Source of the DNA: Gemmatimonadota bacterium
GTDB taxonomy: Bacteria; Gemmatimonadota; Gemmatimonadetes; Gemmatimonadales; GWC2-71-9
Assembly (NCBI GenBank): GCA_003221075.1
Contig: QHUF01000254.1
Span: 1 to 16,732 of the forward strand
Direction of reading: 5' to 3'
DNA length: 16,732 bases
Positions 1-7,246 of the stretch are shown one piece after another; the stretch's first letter is position 1; each line of letters begins with the position of its first letter. A model generated the notes under the pieces. The model was given only the letters and a program-made list of their open reading frames with translations. It did not search any database and was not told the origin of the DNA. Position numbers and translations under genes: made by a program.

Positions 1-519
1 GAGGGAGCCGCGCAGCTGCTCGAGCAGGCGCGCACCGTCGTCATCATTCCGGGATACGGGATGGCCGTGGCTCAGGCGCAGCACAAGGTGCGCGAGTTGT
101 ACGATGCGCTCACCAAACGCGGTGTCACGGTCAAGTTCGCGATTCATCCGGTGGCGGGCCGAATGCCGGGACACATGAACGTGCTGCTCGCCGAGGCGAA
201 TATTCCCTACTCCGCGCTCGTCGAAATGGACGAGATCAACCCCGAGATGCCGCAGACCGACGTCGCGCTCGTGCTCGGCGCCAACGACGTGGTCAATCCT
301 GCCGCGCGTTACAACAAAGGCACGCCGATCTACGGCATGCCGATCATCGACGCCGACAAAGCGAAGACCGTCCTCGCAGTGAAGCGCAGCAAGAAACCCG
401 GTTTCGCCGGCATCGACAATGAGCTGTACGTCCAGGACAACACGTGGATGCTGTTCGGGGACGCGAAGGCGGTGCTCGGCGATCTTGTGAAGCAGTTTGG
501 GGGGAGCGGCATTCATTGA
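1..519 (+). CDS. pntB: NAD(P) transhydrogenase beta subunit, C-terminal part (5' truncated by window)
   Basis: The reading frame is open from base 1, so the start lies outside the window; 172 codons are visible. They cover the soluble NADP(H)-binding domain III of proton-translocating transhydrogenase, which moves hydride between NAD(H) and NADP(H) at the inner membrane using the proton gradient. Family landmarks seen in order are VIIPGYGMAVAQAQHKV (nucleotide-binding glycine loop), HPVAGRMPGHMNVLLAEA, GANDVVNPAA, KGTPIYGMPI, VKRSKKPGFAGIDNELY and the terminal TWMLFGDAKAV helix. The N-terminal membrane domain II and the alpha subunit genes would be upstream and are not visible. The last 79 bp, from base 441, recur in diverged form at 1625-1703. 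Identification is very secure. Confidence 0.96.
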   Translation, partial: EGAAQLLEQARTVVIIPGYGMAVAQAQHKVRELYDALTKRGVTVKFAIHPVAGRMPGHMNVLLAEANIPYSALVEMDEINPEMPQTDVALVLGANDVVNPAARYNKGTPIYGMPIIDADKAKTVLAVKRSKKPGFAGIDNELYVQDNTWMLFGDAKAVLGDLVKQFGGSGIH

Positions 520-585
520 GCCACGGCCTTGCGACATTCAAACCGACGCTTCACGTTTTCTACTTCTTCAAAACGGAGGCGGCTC

Positions 586-1509
586 ATGCGTCAGACGTTT
601 ATTCCCATCCTCGCCGCCGGGCTATCGATTGCGGCATGTATGTCTGCGGACCGGCCGTTGGCTACGTCAGGCCCGCGGTTCGATCACACGCAGGACCTCG
701 AAGGCACTCCCGATCTGATCGTTGATTCAAAAGCGCTCGCGACCTCATGGGTCGTCTACGATCAGGAGCTCAAGGAGTCATTCTGTACGTTGCAGGAGGG
801 AGGCGTTCCTGCGGGGAAGCATCGCGTGCTTCGGTTTACCGTTACGACTCCCAACATTGGCACCGCCGACGTCTACGTCGGTGATCCGAACCGTCACTGG
901 GATCCCAACGGGGACGGCGACGGCAGCGATTCCGACGGGTTATTTGAGAACAATGCCTGCCATCGGCATTATCACTTCCGCAACTACGCCACGTACTCAC
1001 TGCTGTCGGCCGACCGCTCCCAGTCGTGGATCTCGGCCAAGCGCGGCTTTTGTATGCTCGATATCACACCGTATAACGTGAACGATGGGGGCATCAAGCC
1101 GTGGTACTACAGGGCGTGCGGCCGGCCCGCCCGGCCCGACTTGGGACTGCCGGAGGTTCCCGGCAATCAAGGGATCAGCGTGTATTACGCTGATACTTAC
1201 GTGAAATGGCTGGGCGGACAGTATTTCGTGCTGGATGGGGCCGATGGGCAAGCTGTCATTCCGCCCGGCGATTACATCATCCGAATCGAGGTGAACCCCG
1301 GCTATGTGGCGAGCCGCGAGAATCCCTGTCGGTTCCTCGATCCCGCCACTGGATTGTGTCACGCGCTGCTCGAATCGAATTACGCGAACAACGTGGGAGA
1401 GGTGGCGATTTCGATTCCGGATCATCCCGGGAAGAAAGGCTGGGGGCCGGGAGGCGGTCAGGATCCCGTGGACGAAATTGTGGACGACGAGAATCGGCCG
1501 GACAAATAG
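586..1509 (+). CDS. Lysyl oxidase-family copper amine oxidase, predicted lipoprotein
   Basis: The start at 586 is chosen because GGAGG precedes it and the protein then opens with a lipoprotein signal (LSIAAC, Cys18); the frame extends upstream to 529, but without a sensible signal. The 307-residue protein matches the lysyl oxidase fold. The copper site CHRHYH (His126, His128, His130) corresponds to vertebrate CHQHYH. Lys152 (AKRGFCMLD) and Tyr200 (ISVYYADTYVKW) line up with the two residues that form the lysyl-tyrosylquinone cofactor, and PPGDYIIRIEVNP and ESNYANNV match the conserved C-terminal part. The family oxidises primary amines such as peptidyl lysine to aldehydes with release of peroxide and ammonia; the substrate here is unknown. 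An Asp/Gly-rich EF-hand-like loop (residues 106-118) lies just before the copper site. The C-terminus is an acidic, probably flexible tail. The gene is flanked by pntB-tail direct repeats, suggesting acquisition. The family is secure; the activity is inferred. Confidence 0.9.
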   Translation: MRQTFIPILAAGLSIAACMSADRPLATSGPRFDHTQDLEGTPDLIVDSKALATSWVVYDQELKESFCTLQEGGVPAGKHRVLRFTVTTPNIGTADVYVGDPNRHWDPNGDGDGSDSDGLFENNACHRHYHFRNYATYSLLSADRSQSWISAKRGFCMLDITPYNVNDGGIKPWYYRACGRPARPDLGLPEVPGNQGISVYYADTYVKWLGGQYFVLDGADGQAVIPPGDYIIRIEVNPGYVASRENPCRFLDPATGLCHALLESNYANNVGEVAISIPDHPGKKGWGPGGGQDPVDEIVDDENRPDK

Positions 1510-1532
1510 GGCCGCAATGGGCTGCAAACAGC

Positions 1533-1560
1533 GTAGGGGCGCAGCATGCTGCGCCCCTAC
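1533..1560 (+). terminator. 28-bp perfect palindrome with T-tract, copy 1 (terminator-like repeat)
   Basis: Arms GTAGGGGCGCAG and CTGCGCCCCTAC enclose CATG, making a perfect 28-bp palindrome followed by TTTTT. It starts 23 nt after the lysyl oxidase stop codon. The 12-bp GC-rich stem plus T-run is what an intrinsic terminator for the plus strand looks like. The identical 28 bases recur at 16187-16214 in the same position relative to a stop codon, so it is also a dispersed repeat. Confidence 0.8.
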
Positions 1561-1624
1561 TTTTTCCTTACACCTCTTCCTGTTCTCTACCCTTTACATC
1601 TCGACCGCGGCTCAACGCCCGCCG

Positions 1625-1703
1625 CACGTGGATGCTATTCGGCGACGCGAAAGCGGTGCTGAGTGAGCTTGTGAAGCAGTTCGGGGACCGGCGCCTGCAC
1701 TAG
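1625..1703 (+). pseudogene. Duplicated 3' end of pntB (remnant)
   Basis: Bases 1625-1703 align without gaps to the true pntB end at 441-519 and encode TWMLFGDAKAVLSELVKQFG plus five residues and a stop, against TWMLFGDAKAVLGDLVKQFG in the intact gene. The first 60 bases differ at 8 positions by my count. Five are synonymous third-base changes, two make Gly to Ser and one makes Asp to Glu, so this copy diverged while still part of a working gene. Similarity stops abruptly upstream of 1625, where no pntB sequence is found. There is no start codon or RBS giving a plausible product, so it is a fragment rather than a gene. It forms a direct repeat around the lysyl oxidase gene. Confidence 0.85.
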
Positions 1704-1748
1704 AGGTAGGGTCTGGCGACGGCTCACCCTCGTGAGTATGCTCCGTTC

Positions 1749-2195
1749 ATGGTCTCCTGGCGTATCCCCACAGTGGCTGCGACGGCTGGGCTTTCCGCGG
1801 CGTGCTTCTCCTACCAGCCGCTCCAGCGGCCCGCGCCCGTCCCTGGGACCGAGGTCCGGGCCACGCTCGCAACCCCGATTAGTGTGTCGCTTGGGCAAAT
1901 AACAGTGCAGAATGTGGACCGTATCGAGGGCCTGGTGTACCGGACGAATGCAGATTCCTTGGTGATCTCAGGGAGCTGGGTGCGCACGCGGGAGGGCTCC
2001 GACTTTGCGGCGAACGGAGGCGCGGTGTATTTCACCAAGGCGGACCTCGCGTCGCTCGAAGTGCGGCGTCTTTCGCCGGTCCGCAGCGGCTTGGTGGGGC
2101 TCGTGACGGCTGGTCTGGCTGCGTCACTATTCGCCGGGGTGAAGCGGGCACTCGGCGGAGGGGGTGGCCCGACACCGCCATCCGACAAGAACTAG
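1749..2195 (+). CDS. Small hypothetical lipoprotein
   Basis: The 148-residue product is not recognised as a named family. It opens with a short hydrophobic stretch ending in LSAAC (Cys19), a lipobox that predicts membrane anchoring. The middle (about residues 36-108) is a beta-rich segment with alternating hydrophobics (ISVSLGQITVQNVDRIEGLVYRTNADSLVIS), followed by a hydrophobic helix (about 113-131, SGLVGLVTAGLAASLFAG) and a Gly-rich tail. The ATG at 1749 has no strong ribosome site, but no better in-frame start precedes the signal. It lies just after the pntB remnant and ends before a hairpin, so it is probably a single-gene unit. Its function is unknown. Confidence 0.65.
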   Translation: MVSWRIPTVAATAGLSAACFSYQPLQRPAPVPGTEVRATLATPISVSLGQITVQNVDRIEGLVYRTNADSLVISGSWVRTREGSDFAANGGAVYFTKADLASLEVRRLSPVRSGLVGLVTAGLAASLFAGVKRALGGGGGPTPPSDKN

Positions 2196-2210
2196 AGCCG
2201 CTGAGTAGGT

Positions 2211-2236
2211 GAGGGCCGGCCTCGCGACCGGCCCTC
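2211..2236. terminator. Hairpin between convergent genes
   Basis: GAGGGCCGG (2211-2219) and CCGGCCCTC (2228-2236) form a perfect 9-bp stem with an 8-nt loop, between the stop of the small lipoprotein (2195) and the stop of the susD-like gene (2263). The following bases (AATTCTTCC) are only weakly T-rich, so it is a likely but not classical terminator. It could serve both strands. Confidence 0.6.
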
Positions 2237-2262
2237 AATTCTTCCACGGACGGCGCTGCCGG

Positions 2263-3672
2263 CTAAATGCGGCAGGCAGCCCCGCCGATCAGCGGGTTGG
2301 ACAGGCACTCGCGTGCCGTGATCGGCAGGAACCGTCCCGGCTGTGTGACAGCCTCGGAGCTCAGTTGCCACTTCGCTGCGCGGATGCCGAACCGGTACAT
2401 GTCGGCGAGCCGCCGCCCTTGCAGGTATAGGTTGACCTGCCGCTCGTACCACAGCAGGCTGTCGGCGCGGATTTGCGGCGTTGCCTGATTCCAGGCGGGC
2501 AGCGTGTTGAGCGCCCGTAGTGTGTTGATCTGCGTCGCGAACGTTGTCGTATCACCGGCAGCAAGCGCGCCTTCCGCCACGATGAGACGTGCTTCCCGCA
2601 CAGAAAGCGCGGTGAAGGTCGGGTACACGGACCCGGCTTTAAACGCCGTCGCAGTAGTATTGAGTACCGGATCCCGCTGTGCGGTGATCGGATCGAGTAC
2701 TCGAGTGCTGTCCCACGTCTTGTTGCTGGCACTTCCGAACACGTAGGCATCGCCGAGCCGCATTTCCGTGCGATCGTTCACCCAGGTGCCGAAATCGCCG
2801 CCGATAGTGGTCGCACTGTACGCGAACGTGAGCTTCCAGTCGGGCCCCAGGCTGGACGTCGCCAGGGCTTGTGCAATCGCGGCCTGCGCGTCCGCGACGG
2901 CGCCCCCGTCGCTCGCCAGGCCGCCGTTGGTAATGTTAGCCGGGGCGTCGGGCACCGGTCCGATCATGTCCCAAATAGCGCGCGCGTGCTTCGCCCGGGC
3001 GCGTAAAGCATACAGCGCCAGCCGCCACGGTCGAACGGCAGTACTGCCAGCGGTATTGAGCGAGTCGGCGTACTGGATTCCGCGGTCGAGATACACGATC
3101 GCCGTGTCGTACACCTGCCGCATGTTCGCCGGCGCGATTGCGGGCGCCGGCGCCCCGACGTCTGAGAAGGCCCAGCGATCGAACAAGTCCGCGATAGTCA
3201 CATACGCCAGCGCGCCGTACAGGTACGCGCGTGGGTACAGGACCGGGTCGACGTTGCCTGGCGCCAACCTTCCCGCTGCGCGGTGTTCATTCATGACCGT
3301 AATGGCTTCGTCCGCGAACCACCGGGCCTGGCCGAGCGTGGGGAAGGCCGCGTCCGTGAACTCGTTGAATGGGTCGGACAGGTTGCCGGCGTCGAGAGCA
3401 CGCCACGCGTCCCGCGACCCAACCCAGTCGAGCTCATCGGACGCGGTCGCCTCGACGAGCGTGACGGCGTTGATCGCCCGGCTCACGCTGGAATGCACGC
3501 CGCTGAGCAGCGCTGCGGCGCTCCGCGGATTGTGAATCTCGGATGCCGGCACACTGTTTGGATTATCGACGTCGAGCAGACCGCTGCACGCGGTCACGCA
3601 CAGCATCAGGCCGACCGCGGTGAGCGGGGCACCCCGCCGGGGCCGACGCCCAGCAATGGCGATACGCATCAT
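2263..3672 (-). CDS. SusD/RagB-family nutrient-binding outer membrane lipoprotein
   Basis: The 469-residue protein begins with a basic stretch and a hydrophobic signal ending in the lipobox VTAC (Cys29), followed by SGLLDVDNPNSV, the usual start of mature SusD-like proteins. TPR-like helical segments include AYLYGALAYVTIADLFDRWAF and YDTAIVYLDRGIQYADSL. The C-terminal region has ARLIVAEGALAAGD and GRRLADMYRFG, with LPITARECLSNP near the end, as in SusD homologues from Gemmatimonadota-like genomes. SusD proteins sit on the cell surface as the lid of the partner TonB-dependent channel and bind the substrate. AAGGAGGA lies 8-9 nt before the ATG at 3672; a second ATG follows directly. It is 27 bp downstream of the susC-like gene, so co-transcribed. 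No substrate can be named: glycan, peptide and other ligands are possible, and no glycoside hydrolase is adjacent. Confidence 0.88.
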   Translation of the reverse strand: MMRIAIAGRRPRRGAPLTAVGLMLCVTACSGLLDVDNPNSVPASEIHNPRSAAALLSGVHSSVSRAINAVTLVEATASDELDWVGSRDAWRALDAGNLSDPFNEFTDAAFPTLGQARWFADEAITVMNEHRAAGRLAPGNVDPVLYPRAYLYGALAYVTIADLFDRWAFSDVGAPAPAIAPANMRQVYDTAIVYLDRGIQYADSLNTAGSTAVRPWRLALYALRARAKHARAIWDMIGPVPDAPANITNGGLASDGGAVADAQAAIAQALATSSLGPDWKLTFAYSATTIGGDFGTWVNDRTEMRLGDAYVFGSASNKTWDSTRVLDPITAQRDPVLNTTATAFKAGSVYPTFTALSVREARLIVAEGALAAGDTTTFATQINTLRALNTLPAWNQATPQIRADSLLWYERQVNLYLQGRRLADMYRFGIRAAKWQLSSEAVTQPGRFLPITARECLSNPLIGGAACRI

Positions 3673-3699
3673 GGCATCATTCCTCCTTGGGGCACCCGG

Positions 3700-6600
3700 T
3701 TAGAAGCCGAACCGCACTGAAAACGTCCAGCTGGTCGGGAGCGGCAGACCCCAGCCGTCCACCGCGTCCAGGTAGTTATTGTCCAGCTGGCCACCGCCGC
3801 CGCGACCGATCGTGTTCTCCTCCGGATCAATCCCGGTGTAGCCGGTCCACAGTCTGATGTTCCGGCCGGTCAGGCTGACGGCCAGGTTATCCACGCCGAA
3901 TCGCCGGGCGATCGACGACGGCACCAAGTAGGTGATGCCGAGCTCGCGCCAGCGCAAGAAGTCGCCGCTCTCGTTCTGGTTCAACCCGTCGTAAGGCGAA
4001 AGCGCCTTGTACTTTCTAGCCCACGCCATTGCCGCCGCTTGCCGCTGGACCGGTGTCGAGGCCGGATTCAGCAGGGTCGCTTCGATCTCCGCCGCACCGC
4101 GGACATTGCGTCCGATCGTGGGGCTCGACTTCCGGAACGCGTCAGTCAAGTTCGTAATGGTGTAGTTTCCGGCCTTGTACTCGAACAGGACGTTGATCTG
4201 CAAGTTGCGTCGCAAGGTGATATTGGCGCCGAACGCACCCTGCCAGTCGGGCTCCGGCTTTCCCAGATAATTGTCCAGCACGTCCTTGTCCCCGTCCTCG
4301 TCGTCGAACATGGGATTCAACGCGTCCAGGGGGTTCGGGTTGCGCGCCGTTCGCAGGGAATCGATGTAGAACTGCAGCCGGGACTCCGTGTCCGGCTGAC
4401 CGTTCCTGTCGGTGTCGTAAGGGACCGTTGACCCGGGAGTGTAGCACGGGCGGGCCTGGCCGACGTTCGGTCCACCGCGATAGATGGGCCCCCCGGAACA
4501 CGTGGGAATCAGTGCCGCGCCGAGCAGGGAGCCCGGGGCGTAGTACCGAATCTCGTCGATGACCCCAGGGGCAGAGTACAGCGTGTCCGGGCCGCGCAAG
4601 AAGTTGCGGTAGCGTGGGTAGCTGCCGCCGACCTTGATCGGTGCCGCGCCTCCCATGCTCATGATCTTCTGCGATAGGAAGGCGGCGTTCGCAAAGACGT
4701 TCACCGACAAGTTGGCCCGGTCGACTACCAGCGCGTTGACCTTGAAGTCCCAGCCCTGACCCTGGAGCCACCCAATGTTCACGAGCTGCGGGCTGGTGAA
4801 GCCCGCCGTTGCGGGGAACTGCTTTTGCACGAGAGCGTCCACGGTGTTCCGCAGCCACCACGTCACATCGAGCCCGAGTCGGTTTTGGAGCAGCCCGACT
4901 TCAGCACCCAGCTCACGCTCGGTGGACACCTCCGGCTTGAGCGAATCGTTGCCAAGGTTGGACGGCTGAAAACCAGGTCCGAGCTCCGAAGGGAGCGACG
5001 CGTAAGTCGTGAACTTGTCGAAGGCGCCGGGTTGCTGACCGGACCGCCCGACCGCCGCACGGAGTCGTAGGCTGGAAATCTGCGGCACGTGCCAGCTCGG
5101 CAGGTCGCTGGGGACGAGCGACACGCTCACCTTGGGATAGAATGCCCAGGGGCTCGACTCACCGAAGGCACTGTTGCGATCCCAGCGGGCACCCAGCGTC
5201 AGGAATGCCCAGTCATGGTAGCCGACCTGCTCCTGCGCCATCGCGCCGAGGTTCACGATCGAGAGGAAGGTGTCTTGGATCTGCCGAATCGCGCCGGCTC
5301 CCGCGATCTCGATACCGGGACCGGGGAAGTCACGTCCGAACCCGCCCTTGTCCTGCTCCCGCGTCACGAAACCCTGTGTGCCCACGACGAAGTTGGACGT
5401 GAACTGGCTGAACCGGTCCGACCAGGTTGCCTTGCCGTCGAGCGTAAACTGGCGGTTGTTCCGGTTGCCCACCGTTCTCCGCCCCAGGATCTCGTTCGTG
5501 GTGTAGTTGTCCACGTTGTAGCGGAACGGCAGCAGCTCGAAGTCGTTGGCGTTCGTGACATCCATCCCGAGTGTCAGATCGAGCTTCACCGTCGGCACCG
5601 CCTGGTAGTTCACGTTCAGGCTGCCGTTAAAGTGCTCGGCGCCCTGCGCGACCTTCTGGTAGGCTGCCTCGCGCGGCGTGATGAACGCTCCCGACCCCGA
5701 GGGGTCGCCCGGTCCGGCGCAACGGTCGGGCCGGGCCGGGTCTTGGCCGAACGCGCCACCGAGACCGAGCTTCCGGGACTCTTCGCAGTCGGATTGCTCC
5801 GGCTTCGAGTTTTGGGCCGACGAGAGCACGCCGTAAATGTTGTTGCCGTTGTTCGGTGTCTCGTGATGCACATCGGTGAACATCGCGGTGGCACGGAGCT
5901 GGAGCCGCTGGCGCGGGAACAGGACGATGCTCGCTGAGCCGAAGGTCTTGCGATTGACATCGTTCGCGAGCGCCGCGCGGTCTACCCGGTTGACGGTGAA
6001 GGGCCCGTCCTCGCGATTGAGGCGCGCGGCGACGTTGTAGATCACCGTCGGACCGCCGCCACTCACGTTTGCAGAATAGTTCGAGTAGTAACCGGTGTCG
6101 AAGAAATCGTTGATGTAGTCGCTCTCGAACACCTGGAACGGCGTAATGGTGCGCCCGTAGATCGCGCTCAATCGGTCCGCGACGCCGATGGTGGAACGAC
6201 ACGCGGTCCTCTGGGCCGTCACGGTCCTACCGAACACGGCGGCATCGGCGATGCACGACGTGGTGTCGGCATAGCGCGCGAATCCCGCCAGCGGCTTGAA
6301 CGCGCCCTGGGGTGAGCGGGAGATGCCCTGGTCCATTCGGAAGCTGAACTTCGGTGGCCCCGCCGTGCCGCGCTTGGTAAAAACCTGGATCACGCCAGCG
6401 TTGGCTTCGCTGCCGTACAGCGTGGCGGCCGCCGCGCCCTTCAGGATCTCCACACGCTCGATCGTTTCCGAATTGATGTCGTCGAGCCGAGATGGAGTGC
6501 CGCCGCCACCCGCGCCGGCGATGGTGAACCCGCCGCCGTTGTCCACGCGCACTCCGTCCACGTACACCACGGGCTCGTTGTTCTGACTGAGGCTCGCATT

Positions 6601-7140
6601 GCCGCGAATGCGAATACGGGCGCCCTCGCCCACGAGGCCTGAAGACGGCAGCACCTGCACACCTGGCTCGCGCGCCGCGATCGCCTCGGAGAAGCTCTGG
6701 ACTGGTGCGTTCTTGATCACGTTCGAGTCAATGGTCGCGATTGTATTGCCGAGCTGTTTCTTCTCGACCGCACCGCCCGTGCCCGTGACCACGACTTCCT
6801 CGAGCGTGATGACTGACGGACTAAGCGCGAAGTTGAGTGTCGCCGGGGCATCCGAAGAGACGTCCACCGCCGAGCTCATGCTCGAGTAGCCGAGCATGCG
6901 GACCCGGACTGTGACTCGTCCCAGGGGCACGTTGGTTAGCGTGTAGTTGCCTTGCTGATCTGACACTGCACCGAGCCGCGTTCCAACAACGAGAATTTGA
7001 GCCCCGACAATCGGATTCTGTGCGCTCGCTTCGCGGATCTCACCGCGGATCGTGCCCGTCTGTGCGGAAAGCGGCGCTGCGCCCGCGAGTACGACAGGTA
7101 GCAGGAGAAACGAGGGCGTCAGCACCTTGGACCAGAGCAT
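3700..7140 (-). CDS. SusC/RagA-family TonB-dependent outer membrane transporter
   Basis: The start at 7140 is chosen over an in-frame one 80 codons upstream. AGGGAGG lies six bases before it, and the protein then opens with a clean signal peptide (LTPSFLLLPVVLAGAAPLSA, cleavage near residue 26). The longer form would overlap the divergent gene and add a low-complexity Arg/Thr/Ser stretch. The resulting 1146 residues fit the family. In order: a carboxypeptidase-regulatory-like beta-sandwich (about 30-108, GTIRGEIREA and GNYTLTNVPLG), LEEVVVTG (113-120), the plug (about 125-255, with RIRIRGNASLSQNNEPVVYVDGVRVD and ERVEILKGAAAATLYGSEANAGVIQV), then a long beta-barrel ending in Phe (TFSVRFGF). 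The transporter takes up large ligands across the outer membrane using TonB energy, with the adjacent SusD-like lid. The plug is stretched by a Gly-rich insertion near 202-214. The ligand is unknown. Confidence 0.93.
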   Translation of the reverse strand: MLWSKVLTPSFLLLPVVLAGAAPLSAQTGTIRGEIREASAQNPIVGAQILVVGTRLGAVSDQQGNYTLTNVPLGRVTVRVRMLGYSSMSSAVDVSSDAPATLNFALSPSVITLEEVVVTGTGGAVEKKQLGNTIATIDSNVIKNAPVQSFSEAIAAREPGVQVLPSSGLVGEGARIRIRGNASLSQNNEPVVYVDGVRVDNGGGFTIAGAGGGGTPSRLDDINSETIERVEILKGAAAATLYGSEANAGVIQVFTKRGTAGPPKFSFRMDQGISRSPQGAFKPLAGFARYADTTSCIADAAVFGRTVTAQRTACRSTIGVADRLSAIYGRTITPFQVFESDYINDFFDTGYYSNYSANVSGGGPTVIYNVAARLNREDGPFTVNRVDRAALANDVNRKTFGSASIVLFPRQRLQLRATAMFTDVHHETPNNGNNIYGVLSSAQNSKPEQSDCEESRKLGLGGAFGQDPARPDRCAGPGDPSGSGAFITPREAAYQKVAQGAEHFNGSLNVNYQAVPTVKLDLTLGMDVTNANDFELLPFRYNVDNYTTNEILGRRTVGNRNNRQFTLDGKATWSDRFSQFTSNFVVGTQGFVTREQDKGGFGRDFPGPGIEIAGAGAIRQIQDTFLSIVNLGAMAQEQVGYHDWAFLTLGARWDRNSAFGESSPWAFYPKVSVSLVPSDLPSWHVPQISSLRLRAAVGRSGQQPGAFDKFTTYASLPSELGPGFQPSNLGNDSLKPEVSTERELGAEVGLLQNRLGLDVTWWLRNTVDALVQKQFPATAGFTSPQLVNIGWLQGQGWDFKVNALVVDRANLSVNVFANAAFLSQKIMSMGGAAPIKVGGSYPRYRNFLRGPDTLYSAPGVIDEIRYYAPGSLLGAALIPTCSGGPIYRGGPNVGQARPCYTPGSTVPYDTDRNGQPDTESRLQFYIDSLRTARNPNPLDALNPMFDDEDGDKDVLDNYLGKPEPDWQGAFGANITLRRNLQINVLFEYKAGNYTITNLTDAFRKSSPTIGRNVRGAAEIEATLLNPASTPVQRQAAAMAWARKYKALSPYDGLNQNESGDFLRWRELGITYLVPSSIARRFGVDNLAVSLTGRNIRLWTGYTGIDPEENTIGRGGGGQLDNNYLDAVDGWGLPLPTSWTFSVRFGF

Positions 7141-7246
7141 GGGCGGCCTCCCTGGAAAGTAGGCGCTAGATGTGGCTGATCGGGGTAACGTCGTTCGCTG
7201 TTCCGATGTGGTCATACACCGAAGGAGCGAGCTAGATTGCCGAGTG
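7141..7246. promoter_or_regulatory. Divergent intergenic region between susC-like and RCC1 genes
   Basis: About 106 bp separate the two start codons, so both promoters must lie here or inside the neighbouring coding regions. The susC-like gene has a clear AGGGAGG site next to its start. An AAGGAG at 7222-7227 lies about 19 nt before the RCC1 start, too far for a normal ribosome site. I could not pick convincing -35/-10 elements or an operator. The shared region allows joint control, but nothing visible proves it. Confidence 0.4.

Noticed and set aside
1533..1560. A CRISPR-like repeat
   Set aside because: Only two copies exist in the window, nearly 15 kb apart, with no spacers or cas genes. 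The T-tract and place after stop codons fit a terminator-like repeat.
1206..1624. Open frame running into the pntB tail copy, as a possible fusion gene
   Set aside because: Its first part is out of frame with the lysyl oxidase gene and crosses the palindrome and T-tract. There is no ribosome site or family match, so only the pntB-like tail is meaningful.
520..1703. An insertion sequence or transposon
   Set aside because: No transposase, no terminal inverted repeats and no short target-site duplication were found. The flanking repeats are gene fragments, so integration by recombination is a better fit.
5089..5937. Plus-strand open frame of 282 codons
   Set aside because: Antisense to the barrel region of the SusC-like gene, with no recognisable motifs; typical high-GC shadow.
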